Source of the DNA: Murinocardiopsis flavida
Lineage (GTDB): Bacteria > Actinomycetota > Actinomycetes > Streptosporangiales > Streptosporangiaceae
Assembly (NCBI RefSeq): GCF_003014485.1
Contig: NZ_PYGA01000010.1
Coordinates: 124,001-188,000 of the forward strand
Direction of reading: 5' to 3'
DNA: 64,000 nucleotides
Positions within the stretch are counted from its first letter, which is position 1, and each line of letters begins with the position of its first letter. Shown piece after piece: positions 7,800 through 16,926 of the stretch. The translations under genes were made by a program, and so were the position numbers. A model generated the notes under the pieces. The model ran no database searches. It saw only the letters and a program-made list of their open reading frames with translations, and had not been told where the DNA came from.

Positions 7800-9704
7800 C
7801 TACTCGTCCTCGAACAGCCGCAGGTTGGGCGCCTTGCCGGTCGACGGCTCGACCTTCAGCGACTTCAGCGAGAAGGACATGACGTCGGTGAACACCGGCG
7901 CCGCGCCCTCGCCGCCGTAGTAGTCCTTCTTCGGGTTGTGCAGCACGACCTGGACGATGAGCTCGGGGTCCTCCACCGGTGCCATGCCGACGAACGTGCT
8001 TGTGTAGCCGCCGCCCTTGTACTTGTTGGTGTCGGGGTTGATGCGGTTCGCCGTCCCGGTCTTGCCCGCGACCCGGTACCCCGGGATGGCGGCCTGCTGC
8101 GCGGTGCCGTGCTCGCCGGTGACGGCCTCCAGCATCAGCTTCACCTCGCCGGCGGTCTTCTTGCTGACGACCCGCTCCTTCTTCCCCTCCTCCGCCGGGG
8201 TGAACTCGCCCTGGTCGTTCTCCGTGCCCGCGACGACGGTCGGCTCGACCCGCACGCCGTCGTTGGCGATAGTGGCGTAGACCCCCGCCATCTGCACGGC
8301 GTTGACGCTCAACCCCTGACCGAAGGAGACCGACGGGAGCTGGGTCCCCCACCAGTCGTCGGGGTTGCTGAGGATTCCCGCGTTCTCCCCGGGCAGGTCC
8401 AGCCCGGTGGGCTTGCCGAACCCGAACTTGCCCAGGTAGTCGTAGAGCTTCTGGGCGCCCAGCTGCTCCCCCACCTGGATGGTCCCCACGTTGCTCGACT
8501 GCGCCATGATCCCGTTGAGGGTCATGCGCTCGGTCTCGTGGAAGTGGGAGTCGCGGAACGTGCGGTCGTAGCGCTTCACCGAGTACGGCACGGTGTAGAC
8601 CGTGTCGGGCGTGGTGAGCCCCTCCTCCAGCGCGCCGGCCGCGGTGATGACCTTGTTGGTGCTGCCGGGCTCGAACGCGTCGCCGACCGCGCCGTTGCGG
8701 CGCGCCTCGGGCGTGGTCCCGTCGATGTCGTTGGGGTCGAAGGAGGGCGCGTCGGCCATCGCGACGACCTCGCCGGTCTTGCGCATGACGACGACCGAGC
8801 CGCCCTCGGCGCCCAGCGCGTCGACCTGCTTCGACAGCGCCTTCTGCGCGTTCCACTGGATGTCGCGGTCGAGGGTGAGGCGGACGTTCTTGCCGGGCAC
8901 GGGCTCCTTCGCCAGGCCGCCGGCCATGGGGATCTGGGTCCCGGTCTTGCCGATCTCGACCTGGCGCTTGCCGGCCTGCCCCGCCAGCGTCTCGTCCAGG
9001 ACGCTCTCCAGCCCTTCGAGCCCCTCGCCCTCGGAACCGGTGAACCCGACGAGGTTCGCCGCCCCGGTCTCGGCGGGGTAGACCCGCTTGTAGTCGCGCT
9101 CGGAACCGATCCCCTCGAGCCCCAGCTCGTTGAGCGCCATCCACTCCTTCGGCGGCACGTTCTTCTTGACGACCTGGTAGCGGCTGGGCTTGGCGTCGAC
9201 CTTCGCCGCGACGGTGCCCGGGTCGAGCCCGAACCGGTCGACCAGCTCGTCGACGACCTTGTCGCGCTGCTTGGCGTCGATCACCTCGGGGTCGACGAAG
9301 ACCGTGCGCACCTCCACCGACATCGCGAAGGGGTTGCCGTCGGCGTCCGTGATGTCGCCGCGCATGGTCGGCACGTTGAGGACGCTGAGCCGGGTGTTCT
9401 CCGCGGCGGTGGCGTAGTGCTCGGCCTTGTAGCCCTGGATGTAGACCAGGCGGCCGGCGAACACCAGCAGGACCACGCCCATCAGCACGGTGGCGATCTT
9501 GATGCGGCGCCGGTGGTCGACCCGCTGGAACCTGCGGCGCAGCGGAGGGATGCCCCCGCCCCCCGACGCGGCCGGCCGGGGCCGCCGCGGCGGGGGCGGC
9601 GACGCCCCCGCCGGGCGCCGGCTCGGCGCGCCCTCGCGCTTCGGCCGCCGCCCGGTGGAGCCCTGGCCGGGACGCCGGGGGTCGCGGGATCTGGGCGCGC
9701 TCAA
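7800..9704 (-). CDS. ftsI: Division-specific penicillin-binding protein, class B transpeptidase
   Basis: 634 residues. Order: a basic, proline-rich cytoplasmic tail (1-65), one membrane span (about 70-90), a pedestal dimerisation domain and the transpeptidase domain. Active-site motifs are Ser348-Thr-Asn-Lys351, Ser403-Ser-Asn405 and Lys548-Thr-Gly550. It cross-links septal peptidoglycan with FtsW. There is no PASTA repeat at the C-terminus. The start is a TTG overlapping the ftsL stop (TTGA). Unlike the usual division and cell wall cluster, murE does not follow: an IclR gene converges 34 bases away. Confidence 0.95.
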   Translation of the reverse strand: MSAPRSRDPRRPGQGSTGRRPKREGAPSRRPAGASPPPPRRPRPAASGGGGIPPLRRRFQRVDHRRRIKIATVLMGVVLLVFAGRLVYIQGYKAEHYATAAENTRLSVLNVPTMRGDITDADGNPFAMSVEVRTVFVDPEVIDAKQRDKVVDELVDRFGLDPGTVAAKVDAKPSRYQVVKKNVPPKEWMALNELGLEGIGSERDYKRVYPAETGAANLVGFTGSEGEGLEGLESVLDETLAGQAGKRQVEIGKTGTQIPMAGGLAKEPVPGKNVRLTLDRDIQWNAQKALSKQVDALGAEGGSVVVMRKTGEVVAMADAPSFDPNDIDGTTPEARRNGAVGDAFEPGSTNKVITAAGALEEGLTTPDTVYTVPYSVKRYDRTFRDSHFHETERMTLNGIMAQSSNVGTIQVGEQLGAQKLYDYLGKFGFGKPTGLDLPGENAGILSNPDDWWGTQLPSVSFGQGLSVNAVQMAGVYATIANDGVRVEPTVVAGTENDQGEFTPAEEGKKERVVSKKTAGEVKLMLEAVTGEHGTAQQAAIPGYRVAGKTGTANRINPDTNKYKGGGYTSTFVGMAPVEDPELIVQVVLHNPKKDYYGGEGAAPVFTDVMSFSLKSLKVEPSTGKAPNLRLFEDE

Positions 9705-10168
9705 TTGGGTTCGGCCTGGTTCTCGGTTCCCGGCAGGCCGGTGCCGCTGTCGCCGCTCTCCGAGGTCTTGCCGTCCTCCAGGTCGAGGACCTCGGGCGCC
9801 TGGCCGGACTCCATGCCGTACCCTTCGGCCTTCTCTGCGATCGCGCCGGGCGCGGACTCCCGCTCGACCTTGTCGCGGAGGTCCTGCTCCTCGTGGACGA
9901 GCGCCTGCTGCCGGTCGCGCTCCATGTCGATGGCGAACGCGTCCTCGGTGAGGACGGTGCGCAGCGCGAGCAGGCTGATCAGCGCGCCTGCCAGCAGGGC
10001 GAGGATGAGCAGCACGAACGGCAGCCGCGGCGCGCCCGGCGCAGCGGGCGCGGGGCGCGGCCGCTGCGCCGGCCGGGTGGCCGGCCGTTCGGGCTTGCGC
10101 GGGCGCGGCGGCGCCTTGCGGCTCGCGGTCCCGGTGGCACCCCGGGTGTCCTCACTCGTCTGGCTCAT
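9701..10168 (-). CDS. ftsL: Cell division protein FtsL-like (septum formation initiator family)
   Basis: 155 residues: a basic Pro/Arg-rich cytoplasmic N-terminus (1-48), one membrane span (about 49-69), a short coiled coil (about 76-105) and an acidic, low-complexity tail. It normally joins FtsB/DivIC and FtsQ in the divisome that activates FtsW/FtsI. The ATG overlaps the rsmH stop by four bases and the stop overlaps the ftsI start, the standard position in the mraZ-rsmH-ftsL-ftsI order. Sequence conservation is weak, as is normal for FtsL; the assignment rests on topology and place. Confidence 0.85.
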   Translation of the reverse strand: MSQTSEDTRGATGTASRKAPPRPRKPERPATRPAQRPRPAPAAPGAPRLPFVLLILALLAGALISLLALRTVLTEDAFAIDMERDRQQALVHEEQDLRDKVERESAPGAIAEKAEGYGMESGQAPEVLDLEDGKTSESGDSGTGLPGTENQAEPN

Positions 10169-11154
10169 GCGCCCTCCCGGACTCGCTCGGCGGCCCGCAG
10201 CCGGGCCGATGCCGCACGGGGGTTCCGTTCGTTCTCCTGCTCAGGGGGGACTTCGGCGCCCCTGGTCAGGAGCCGGAGTTCCGGCTGCGCGTCCGGCAGT
10301 GGGACGGGCAGGCCGGGAGGGGTGGTATCGGTCGCGAGCGCGGCGAGCGCCCGCTTGGTGATGCGGTCCTCGAGGGAGTGGTACGACAGCACGGCGATGC
10401 GCCCGCCCACGGCCAGGGCGCCGATGGCGGCGGGGAGGGTGCGCTCCAGGATGGCGAGCTCGGCGTTGACCTCGATGCGCAGGCCCTGGAAGGTGCGCTT
10501 GGCCGGGTTGCCGCCGGTGCGGCGGGTCGCGGCGGGGATGGCGTCGCGGACCAGCTCGGCGAGGCGGCGGGTGGAGTCGAGTGGAGCGGCCGACCGCTCC
10601 TTGACGATCGCGGCGGCGATGCGGCCGGCGAAGCGCTCCTCGCCGTACTCGCGCAGCACCCGGGCGAGCTCGGCCGCGGTGTAGGTGTTGACGACGTCGG
10701 CGGCGGTCCGGTGCTGGGTGCGGTCCATGCGCATGTCAAGGGGCGCGTCGCGCGCGTAGGCGAAGCCGCGCTCGGCCTCGTCGAGCTGCGGGGACGACAC
10801 CCCGAGGTCGAGCAGGACGCCCTGGACACCGCTGATGCCGAGCCCGTCGAGGACGGCGGGGATCGCGTCGTACTCCGCGTGCGCGAAATCGACCCGCGGG
10901 GCGAACGGCGCGAGGCGCGCGCGGCTGCGCTCCAGCGCGGTGGTGTCGCGGTCGACGCCGACGAGCCGCAGCCCGGGGTGCGCCGCGAGCAGGGCCTCGG
11001 CGTGCCCGCCGAGGCCGAGGGTACCGTCGACAACGACGGCCCCCGGCTCCCGCAGGGCGGGGCCCAAAAGCTCGGTGATCCGGTCGCGCATGACCGGGAT
11101 GTGCGAAGGCTCCGCGCCGGTGCTCCCGGCGTCGCCTGTGCCTTCCGTCAACAC
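10165..11154 (-). CDS. rsmH: 16S rRNA (cytosine-1402 N4)-methyltransferase
   Basis: Methylates C1402 of 16S rRNA in the ribosomal P site. 329 residues. The N-terminal segment [13 protein letters not shown] and the SAM-binding loop [14 protein letters not shown] are typical, followed by the [18 protein letters not shown] motif and [11 protein letters not shown] near the C-terminus. The start is a GTG at 11154 with a strong GGGGAGGGGA ribosome site. It is second in the mraZ operon, with a 171-base leader between it and mraZ. Confidence 0.96.
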   Translation of the reverse strand: MLTEGTGDAGSTGAEPSHIPVMRDRITELLGPALREPGAVVVDGTLGLGGHAEALLAAHPGLRLVGVDRDTTALERSRARLAPFAPRVDFAHAEYDAIPAVLDGLGISGVQGVLLDLGVSSPQLDEAERGFAYARDAPLDMRMDRTQHRTAADVVNTYTAAELARVLREYGEERFAGRIAAAIVKERSAAPLDSTRRLAELVRDAIPAATRRTGGNPAKRTFQGLRIEVNAELAILERTLPAAIGALAVGGRIAVLSYHSLEDRITKRALAALATDTTPPGLPVPLPDAQPELRLLTRGAEVPPEQENERNPRAASARLRAAERVREGA

Positions 11155-11325
11155 GGGTCCCCTCCCCCCTGGTTGCGGCTCTCCGGGCGCGGCGCCCGTC
11201 GAGTGAGACCGGTCGTGGCCCCCCTTGACCTGGACGGGCCCTCAGGCCCCGCCCCCACCTGGCGCCGGGGAAGATGCGTCAGCTAGTGGGCGGTCGGCCT
11301 GAAGGCCCCAACCGGACAAGCCGGG

Positions 11326-11757
11326 TCACAGCACCCCCGGCAACACCTCCTCCGAGAGGTCGGAGAACGCCTGCTCCTGGTCTGCCTCGTACGCCGCCCA
11401 CGCGGCGGCGTCCCAGATCTCCAGTCGCGTGTTCGCACCGATGACCACGCAGTCCCGCTCCAGGCCCGCGTAGGCGCGCAGCCCCGCGGGAATGGTGATG
11501 CGGCCCTGCTTGTCGGGGACTTCGTCCGATGCGCTGGCGAAGAAGACACGGCTGTAGTCCCGAACGGCCTTGGCCGTGACCGGGGCCGTGCGGAGAGCGT
11601 CGGTGATGCGGTGGAACTCGCCCATGGGAAAGGCGTAGAGGCAGCGTTCCTGGCCCTTCGTGATCACCAGCCCCCCCGACAGTTCGTCGCGGTACTTCGC
11701 CGGAAGGAACAGCCGTCCCTTCTCGTCAAGGCGTGGCGAGTGGGTCCCGAGGAACAT
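11326..11757 (-). CDS. mraZ: Transcriptional regulator MraZ
   Basis: 143 residues with two AbrB-like half-domains: [20 protein letters not shown] at the N-terminus and [20 protein letters not shown] in the second. MraZ forms a ring-shaped oligomer that binds repeated boxes in its own promoter and tunes the division cluster. I chose the ATG at 11757 because GGAGGTGG lies eight bases upstream and the family starts MFLG; a longer frame upstream runs into the promoter boxes. First gene of the operon. Confidence 0.95.
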   Translation of the reverse strand: MFLGTHSPRLDEKGRLFLPAKYRDELSGGLVITKGQERCLYAFPMGEFHRITDALRTAPVTAKAVRDYSRVFFASASDEVPDKQGRITIPAGLRAYAGLERDCVVIGANTRLEIWDAAAWAAYEADQEQAFSDLSEEVLPGVL

Positions 11758-11800
11758 CCGGCCCCACCTCCCCAGCCTCCCGTGGCGGAGTCGCCTCCTC

Positions 11801-11839
11801 CACGGTGCCCCACTGTACTCCACTCTCCTCCCCGGTCAA
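11801..11839 (-). promoter_or_regulatory. mraZ promoter with MraZ boxes
   Basis: On the minus strand a -35 TTGACC (11839-11834) and a -10 TACAGT (11817-11812) are separated by 16 bases. Three GTGG words (CCAC on the plus strand, ending at 11803, 11813 and 11823) repeat exactly every 10 bases across the -10 and start-site area. Tandem one-turn repeats of this kind are the known MraZ operator pattern, so autorepression is likely. Confidence 0.7.
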
Positions 11840-11936
11840 CAGAAATCACTCCTGCACAACCCGAAAGGCCAGTGAGAAACCCCAGTTCAAACGGGGTGGA
11901 GCAGGGTGGGTCCCGGCGTGTCGCACTGCGGGGCCG

Positions 11937-12029
11937 TTGTCAAGAGGCGGCGACGACCTATTCCGGTTCGCGGGTGTTCGGCGCAGTATCGCCGTTGAGG
12001 TTTGCATTCCACCGCTTTACGCCTAGCCT
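11937..12029 (+). promoter_or_regulatory. Two candidate promoters for the moxR operon
   Basis: Candidate 1 is TTGTCA (11937-11942), 16 bases, TATTCC (11959-11964). Candidate 2 is TTGCAT (12002-12007), 16 bases, TAGCCT (12024-12029). The moxR GTG follows at 12066 with a GGGAGGGG ribosome site. This explains most of the 308-base divergent space to mraZ. Confidence 0.45.
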
Positions 12030-12065
12030 TCAAGTGATCAGAATCGGCCCTGCGGGAGGGGACAC

Positions 12066-13058
12066 GTGTCACTCGACACGCGCTACACCGATCATGGCGA
12101 CGGGTCGTCCGAGGGCTCCGATTCGGTCATCGCCGCGGCCGGCCGCATCCGCGAGGCGGTCGAGACCGTCATCGAGGGCAAGGCCGACATCGTCCGGGTC
12201 GCGATGACCGTCCTGCTCGCAGAGGGCCACCTGCTGATCGAGGACATCCCCGGTGTGGGCAAGACCATGCTCGCCAAGGCGCTGGGCCGCGCCGTCGACT
12301 GCACCGTGCAGCGCATCCAGTTCACGCCCGACCTGCTGCCCAGCGACATCACCGGTGTGAGCGCCTACCACCAGGAGCGGCGCGAGTTCGAGTTCAAGCC
12401 CGGCCCGGTCTTCGCCAACGTCGTGGTCGGCGACGAGATCAACCGCGCCTCGCCCAAGACCCAGTCCGCGCTGCTGGAGTGCATGGAGGAGGCCCAGGTC
12501 AGCGTCGACGGCCAGACCCGCCTCCTCGACCGCCCCTTCATGGTGGTCGCGACCCAGAACCCGGTCGACATGGAGGGCACCTACCCGCTGCCCGAGGCGC
12601 AGCGCGACCGGTTCATGGCCCGGGTCGCGGTCGGCTACCCCGAGCCGCAGGCCGAGCTCGACATGATCGACACCCACGCCTCGAACTCCCCGCTCGACGA
12701 CCTCGTCCCGGTGGCCACCGCCGCCGACGTCCGGGCGATGATCAGCCACGTGCGCGGCGTCCACGTCGCCCCCGCGGTGCGACGCTACGCCGTCGACCTG
12801 GTCACCGCCACCCGCACCTCGCCGGCGCTGCGACTGGGGGCGTCCCCGCGCAGCACCCTGCACCTGATCCGGGCGTCGCGCGCCTATGCCGCGCTCGCCG
12901 GCCGCGGCTACGTCCTGCCCGACGACCTCCAGGACCTCGCCGTCCCGGTCCTGGCGCACCGCCTGCTGCCGAGCCCCGAGGCGCAGCTCGAACGCCGCCC
13001 GCCCGAACAGGTCGTCAGCGACATCGTCTCCCGGCTGCCCGTGCCCGAACACGTCTAG
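12066..13058 (+). CDS. MoxR-family AAA+ ATPase
   Basis: 330 residues. Walker A (IPGVGKTMLAKA, about 61-72), Walker B region (VVGDEINRASPKTQSALLE) and the sensor VATQNPVDMEGTYPLPEAQ are intact, with the lid domain following. MoxR ATPases act as chaperone-like remodellers for VWA or DUF58 partner proteins. Downstream lie a DUF58 protein and a transglutaminase-like membrane protein, the standard three-gene actinobacterial set. A GTG start with GGGAGGGG upstream is clear. A palindromic repeat begins immediately after the stop codon. Confidence 0.93.
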   Translation: MSLDTRYTDHGDGSSEGSDSVIAAAGRIREAVETVIEGKADIVRVAMTVLLAEGHLLIEDIPGVGKTMLAKALGRAVDCTVQRIQFTPDLLPSDITGVSAYHQERREFEFKPGPVFANVVVGDEINRASPKTQSALLECMEEAQVSVDGQTRLLDRPFMVVATQNPVDMEGTYPLPEAQRDRFMARVAVGYPEPQAELDMIDTHASNSPLDDLVPVATAADVRAMISHVRGVHVAPAVRRYAVDLVTATRTSPALRLGASPRSTLHLIRASRAYAALAGRGYVLPDDLQDLAVPVLAHRLLPSPEAQLERRPPEQVVSDIVSRLPVPEHV

Positions 13059-13218
13059 GGAGTGTTTTGAAAGGGCTTTCGGATCAGCGAGCGGCCGTCC
13101 AGGGCGGGGCTCGCAAGCCGATCTGCGAAGTTCAGCCTGGTTGGCTGTTCGAGCCGATCGGCGCGGCGAGCATCGTCCTGGTGGCCGCGAGCCCGAAATG
13201 GCTTTCAAAACACGACCT
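13059..13218. repeat. Palindromic intergenic repeat, copy A (160 bp, MITE-like)
   Basis: The left arm GTGTTTTGAAAGGGCTTTCG (from 13062) and the right arm, read in reverse GTGTTTTGAAAGCCATTTCG (from 13214), are inverted versions of each other differing at three central bases, and the similarity runs on to a GCGAGCGGCC/GCTCGCGGCC edge. About 95 bases of unrelated sequence sit between. The same two arms recur as compact copies at 45305-45364 and 58770-58829. No coding capacity is seen inside. It sits between two genes of one operon. Confidence 0.7.
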
Positions 13219-13230
13219 TGGCGGTCAGCG

Positions 13231-14505
13231 GTGCTGAGAGCGTTCACCCTCCGCGGCAGGGTGCTGCTGTGCGTCGGCGCCGCCTTCGGCATCGGAGCGG
13301 TGCTGCTCGGCGAGCGCGACCTCCTGCGTGTGGGCGTGTTCACCCTGCTCATCCCGGTGCTGTCGGCGGTGGCGGTGGCCCGCATGCCGCGCGCCGTGAG
13401 CCACACCCGCGACCTGCTGCCCGCGCGGGTCGCCGCGGGCGAGGACGCCCGCGTCCGGCTGCGGCTCACCGGGGGCACGCCCGCACTGCGGGCCGGCAGC
13501 CTGCTCATCGAGGACTCCCTGCCCGTCGTCCTCGGCGAGGTGCCCCGCTACACCATCGGGCGGCTGCCGCCGGGGGCGTCGCGCGAGGTCACCTACCGGG
13601 TGCACGCCCAGATGCGCGGGCGCTACCCCATCGGCCCGCTCCGGCTGCGCTTCCTCGACCCCTTGGGCTGCGTCCAGTTGGAGCGCCTGGTCGGGTCGAG
13701 CGTGGCGCTCCTGGTCACCCCGCCCACGGTCGCCCTCGGCGGCAGCTCCCCCACCGGCGACTCCACCGACAGCGGCGAGAGCCGCACCCGGTCCATGGCC
13801 AGCGCGGGCGACGACGACATCGTGCCCCGCGGGTACCGCCACGGCGACGACCTCCGCAGGGTCCACTGGCGCTCCACCGCGCGCCACGGCGAGCTGATGG
13901 TGCGCCGCGAGGAGCACCAGTGGCGCGACCACAGCGCGCTGCTGCTCGACGTCCGCGAACCGGCCCACGCGGGGTCCGGGCCCGGGTCCTCGATGGAGAC
14001 CGCGGTCAGCTCCGCCGCGTCCGTCGCGCTGCATCTGCTGTCGCTGGGCCAGGAGCTGCGGTTCGCCACCAACGACCACGAGGTCACCGCCTTGGGCGGG
14101 GCCGACGCCGTCCTCGACACCCTCGCCGTCACGCGGCCGTCCCTGTCGACCAGCCTGCACACGGGGATCGACCTGCTGGGCCACACCGCGGTCACCGGCC
14201 AGGGCATGATCGTGGCGGTGCTGGGCGCCCTGCGGGCCGCCGAGGCCGAGGCGCTCGCCCAGGCGCGCGGCGTCCGCGAGCGCCGCTGCGTCGCCGTGCT
14301 CTGCCCCACCGCGGCGTGGACCACGCCGGCCGCCCGCACCGAGGCGCGGCACCGGCTCACCCGGGCCGGGTGGGTGGTCCTGGAGCCCGCCACCGTCGAC
14401 GCACTGCCCCGGCTGTGGCGCGAACACGTGACGGGGGCCGCGCGCGGCGCCGACGCAGCGCGCTCCGCCGCCGTCCCGCCCCGGACGGGAGGCACGGTCT
14501 CATGA
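13231..14505 (+). CDS. DUF58 domain protein
   Basis: 424 residues from the GTG at 13231: two N-terminal membrane spans (RVLLCVGAAFGIGAVLL and a second nearby), a beta-rich middle, and the DUF58 core with RGYRHGDDLRRVHWRSTARH at about residue 200, followed by a von Willebrand-like fold. An in-frame ATG at 13198 lies inside the right arm of the repeat and would add 11 residues; neither start has a strong ribosome site. The stop overlaps the next gene's ATG. Probable partner of the MoxR ATPase; the process served is unknown. Confidence 0.88.
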   Translation: MLRAFTLRGRVLLCVGAAFGIGAVLLGERDLLRVGVFTLLIPVLSAVAVARMPRAVSHTRDLLPARVAAGEDARVRLRLTGGTPALRAGSLLIEDSLPVVLGEVPRYTIGRLPPGASREVTYRVHAQMRGRYPIGPLRLRFLDPLGCVQLERLVGSSVALLVTPPTVALGGSSPTGDSTDSGESRTRSMASAGDDDIVPRGYRHGDDLRRVHWRSTARHGELMVRREEHQWRDHSALLLDVREPAHAGSGPGSSMETAVSSAASVALHLLSLGQELRFATNDHEVTALGGADAVLDTLAVTRPSLSTSLHTGIDLLGHTAVTGQGMIVAVLGALRAAEAEALAQARGVRERRCVAVLCPTAAWTTPAARTEARHRLTRAGWVVLEPATVDALPRLWREHVTGAARGADAARSAAVPPRTGGTVS

Positions 14506-16796
14506 GGTTCCGCATCACCATCGCCGTCGTGGTGGCCACCCTGTGCGGGATCAGCCTGCTCGACCCGCTCTTCGCGACCGAGGGATGGTGGTCGGGCGCC
14601 GCGATCGCGGTGGCCGCGGTAGCCGCCACCGGCCTGGCGGGGCGCGCGGCGCGCCTGCCCTCGCTGCTGCTGCCCCCGGCGCAGGCGGTCGTGGCGCTGT
14701 GCGCCGTGACCGCCATGTACGCCGGCGACACCGCACCGCTGGGGTTCGTGCCGGCCCCCGAGGCGATCGACCGGCTGCGTGTCCTCGCCGAGGCCGGGCG
14801 CACCGCGATCAACCTGAGCCCCACCCCGGTCGAGATGTCGGCCGGGATCGGCCTGGTCCTCGCCCTCAGCATCGCGCTGTTCGCCATCGTCGCCGACGTC
14901 GTCGCGGTCACCCTGCGCGCCCCGGCGCTCATGGGGCTGGCGGTGCTCGCACTGCTGGTCGTCCCGCTGGCCGTGCACCAGGACGGCGTCCAGTGGCCGG
15001 CGTTCGCCGCGGCGGCGGGCGGGTACCTGCTGCTCCTCGCCGTCGACGGGTGGGAGCGCACCACCGCGTGGGGGCGCGGATCCGCTGCCGACCGCTCCGA
15101 CAGCGCCTCCCTGCACCTGCTCGGCGCCGCGCGCATCGCGATTCCGGCGGTCGCCGTGGCGCTGCTGGCGCCCCTCGCCGTACCGGGCCTCGCCAGCGAC
15201 GCGGTGTTCGACCTGGCCTCCGGAGTCCGCGCCGGCGGCGAGACCATCACCACGACGCACCCCATGGTCACCCTGCGCCGCGACCTCGCCTCGGGCACCA
15301 ACCGCCGCGTCATGTACTACAACACCACCACAGAGACCCCCGACTACCTGCGCATGTACGTCCTCGACGGCTTCGACGGCCAGGACTGGACCATGGCGCC
15401 GCTCCAGGCCGCCGACCGCAACCGGGTGCGGGCGGGACAGGAGCTCCCCCAGCCCGAGGGCCAGTGGCTCGACGACGCCCCCTCCGACGTCACCTCCGAG
15501 ATCACCCTGACCACCGGGTCCCGGCGCATGGCGTTCCTCCCCGCCCCGTACCCCGCGCGGGAGATGACCGTCACCGGCGACTGGTTCGTCGACCCCGAGA
15601 CCCTCATGGCGTTCTCCCCCACCCAGCAGGGCGCCGGGCTCACCTACACGGTCCGCAGCACACCGGCCGCCGCCACCCGCGCCGATCTCGCCGGCGGCGA
15701 CTTCCCGGCCGACGGCCAGGTGGACGACCGCTACCTCGCGCTGCCCGACGACGTCGACCCCCGCGTGGCCGAGCTGACCGAGTCGATCACCGGCGACGCC
15801 GCCGACCCGCACGAGGCCGCCGTGGCGCTCCAGGACTGGTTCACCGACGGCAGGTTCACCTACGACCTGCGCCCGCCGGTGCTCGCCGAGGGCGAGGACC
15901 CGCTCACCGACTTCCTGTTCGACACCCGCACCGGCTACTGCGAGCAGTTCGCCGCGTCCATGGCGGTCATGGCCCGGCAGGCGGGGATCCCCGCCAGGGT
16001 CGCGGTCGGCTACACACCCGGCGAGCGCAACGGCGACCGCTGGGTGGTCACCGAGCGCAACGCCCACGCGTGGCCGGAGCTGTACTTCCAGGGGTTCGGC
16101 TGGCTGCGGTTCGAACCCACGCCGTCCTCCGCCGACGGACAGGGCACCGCGGTGGTGCCGTCCTACGCGTCCGAGGCGGCCGCGGCGCGGCCCGACACCG
16201 ACACCGGAACCGCCGCCCCCAACGCCGACGACCTTGCCGAGCGGCAGAGCCCCGACACCGGTGAGAGCGCCGCCCCCGCCGAGCGCGACCCCGCGGCGGG
16301 CGCCGACTCCGCCGGCGGGGCACGCCCCGACCCCAATCCCCTGCCCGCGCTGCTCACCGGGGCGGCACTGGTGCTGGCGCTGTCGGCGCCCGCGCTGACG
16401 CGGCTGCTGGTGCGCCGGTTCCGGTGGGCGCGCGCCGCGACGCCGCGCGACCGCGCCAACGCGGCGTGGCGGGAACTGCGCGACGACCTCACCGACCTGG
16501 AGATCGGGTGGAGCGGCGCCGAGACCGCCCGCGCGCTGGCGCAGCGGGTCGCCGCGGAACAGCGGCTCACCGGGCCGGCGCGGGAATCGCTCGAACGGAT
16601 CGCCCGGGCCAGGGAGCGCGCGCTCTACGCACCCGACGCCCCAGAAACGGGACCGTCGGCGGCCGACTCGCGCACGGTGCGCGCGGCGCTGCGCGCCGCC
16701 GCCGAGCGGCGGGTCAGGGTGCGGGCGGCCGTGCTGCCGGTGTCGATCCTACGCCGCCCGGCGCCCGCGGCGGCCCCGGGCCCCACACGCGCCTAG
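14502..16796 (+). CDS. Transglutaminase-like membrane protein (TgpA/DUF4129 type)
   Basis: 764 residues: six or so N-terminal membrane spans (to about residue 235), an extracellular domain, the transglutaminase-like core and a last membrane span near residue 620, then a cytoplasmic DUF4129-type tail. Catalytic candidates are Cys480 (GYCEQFAASMAVMAR) and His522 (NAHAWPEL). The third position is Glu in RFEPTPS where many relatives have Asp. Third gene of the MoxR operon, coupled by ATGA. It probably acts on envelope proteins or peptides; the substrate is not known. Confidence 0.88.
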   Translation: MRFRITIAVVVATLCGISLLDPLFATEGWWSGAAIAVAAVAATGLAGRAARLPSLLLPPAQAVVALCAVTAMYAGDTAPLGFVPAPEAIDRLRVLAEAGRTAINLSPTPVEMSAGIGLVLALSIALFAIVADVVAVTLRAPALMGLAVLALLVVPLAVHQDGVQWPAFAAAAGGYLLLLAVDGWERTTAWGRGSAADRSDSASLHLLGAARIAIPAVAVALLAPLAVPGLASDAVFDLASGVRAGGETITTTHPMVTLRRDLASGTNRRVMYYNTTTETPDYLRMYVLDGFDGQDWTMAPLQAADRNRVRAGQELPQPEGQWLDDAPSDVTSEITLTTGSRRMAFLPAPYPAREMTVTGDWFVDPETLMAFSPTQQGAGLTYTVRSTPAAATRADLAGGDFPADGQVDDRYLALPDDVDPRVAELTESITGDAADPHEAAVALQDWFTDGRFTYDLRPPVLAEGEDPLTDFLFDTRTGYCEQFAASMAVMARQAGIPARVAVGYTPGERNGDRWVVTERNAHAWPELYFQGFGWLRFEPTPSSADGQGTAVVPSYASEAAAARPDTDTGTAAPNADDLAERQSPDTGESAAPAERDPAAGADSAGGARPDPNPLPALLTGAALVLALSAPALTRLLVRRFRWARAATPRDRANAAWRELRDDLTDLEIGWSGAETARALAQRVAAEQRLTGPARESLERIARARERALYAPDAPETGPSAADSRTVRAALRAAAERRVRVRAAVLPVSILRRPAPAAAPGPTRA

Positions 16797-16856
16797 CGTC
16801 CGGGGTACGGGCCCTTGGTGCAGGCCCGTGCGGCGCTAAGGGCATAGGGACATGCG

Positions 16857-16917
16857 CAGGCCAGGGCGGTGGCGGTGCGCGGTTCGGCGAACCGCGCAGA
16901 GCCGGCGCCCTGGCCTG
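16857..16917. terminator. Bidirectional terminator between convergent genes
   Basis: Nested perfect inverted repeats: outer arms CAGGCCAGGGCG (16857-16868) and its complement (16906-16917), inner arms GCGCGGTTCG (16877-16886) and complement (16888-16897). A smaller ACGGGCC/GGCCCGT hairpin lies at about 16806-16829. They separate the transglutaminase gene (plus) from the DUF3040 gene (minus), so the structure can stop transcription from both sides. Confidence 0.75.
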
Positions 16918-16926
16918 TCGCCCGAG

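Noticed and set aside
13059-13218. Reading copy A as part of a longer DUF58 protein starting at 12886
   Set aside because: That frame overlaps moxR and crosses the palindromic repeat; the DUF58 family starts with the membrane spans after 13231.
13623-16067. 814-codon minus-strand frame opposite the transglutaminase gene
   Set aside because: Antisense to a well-supported operon with Gly/Val/Asp/Arg bias typical of shadow frames.
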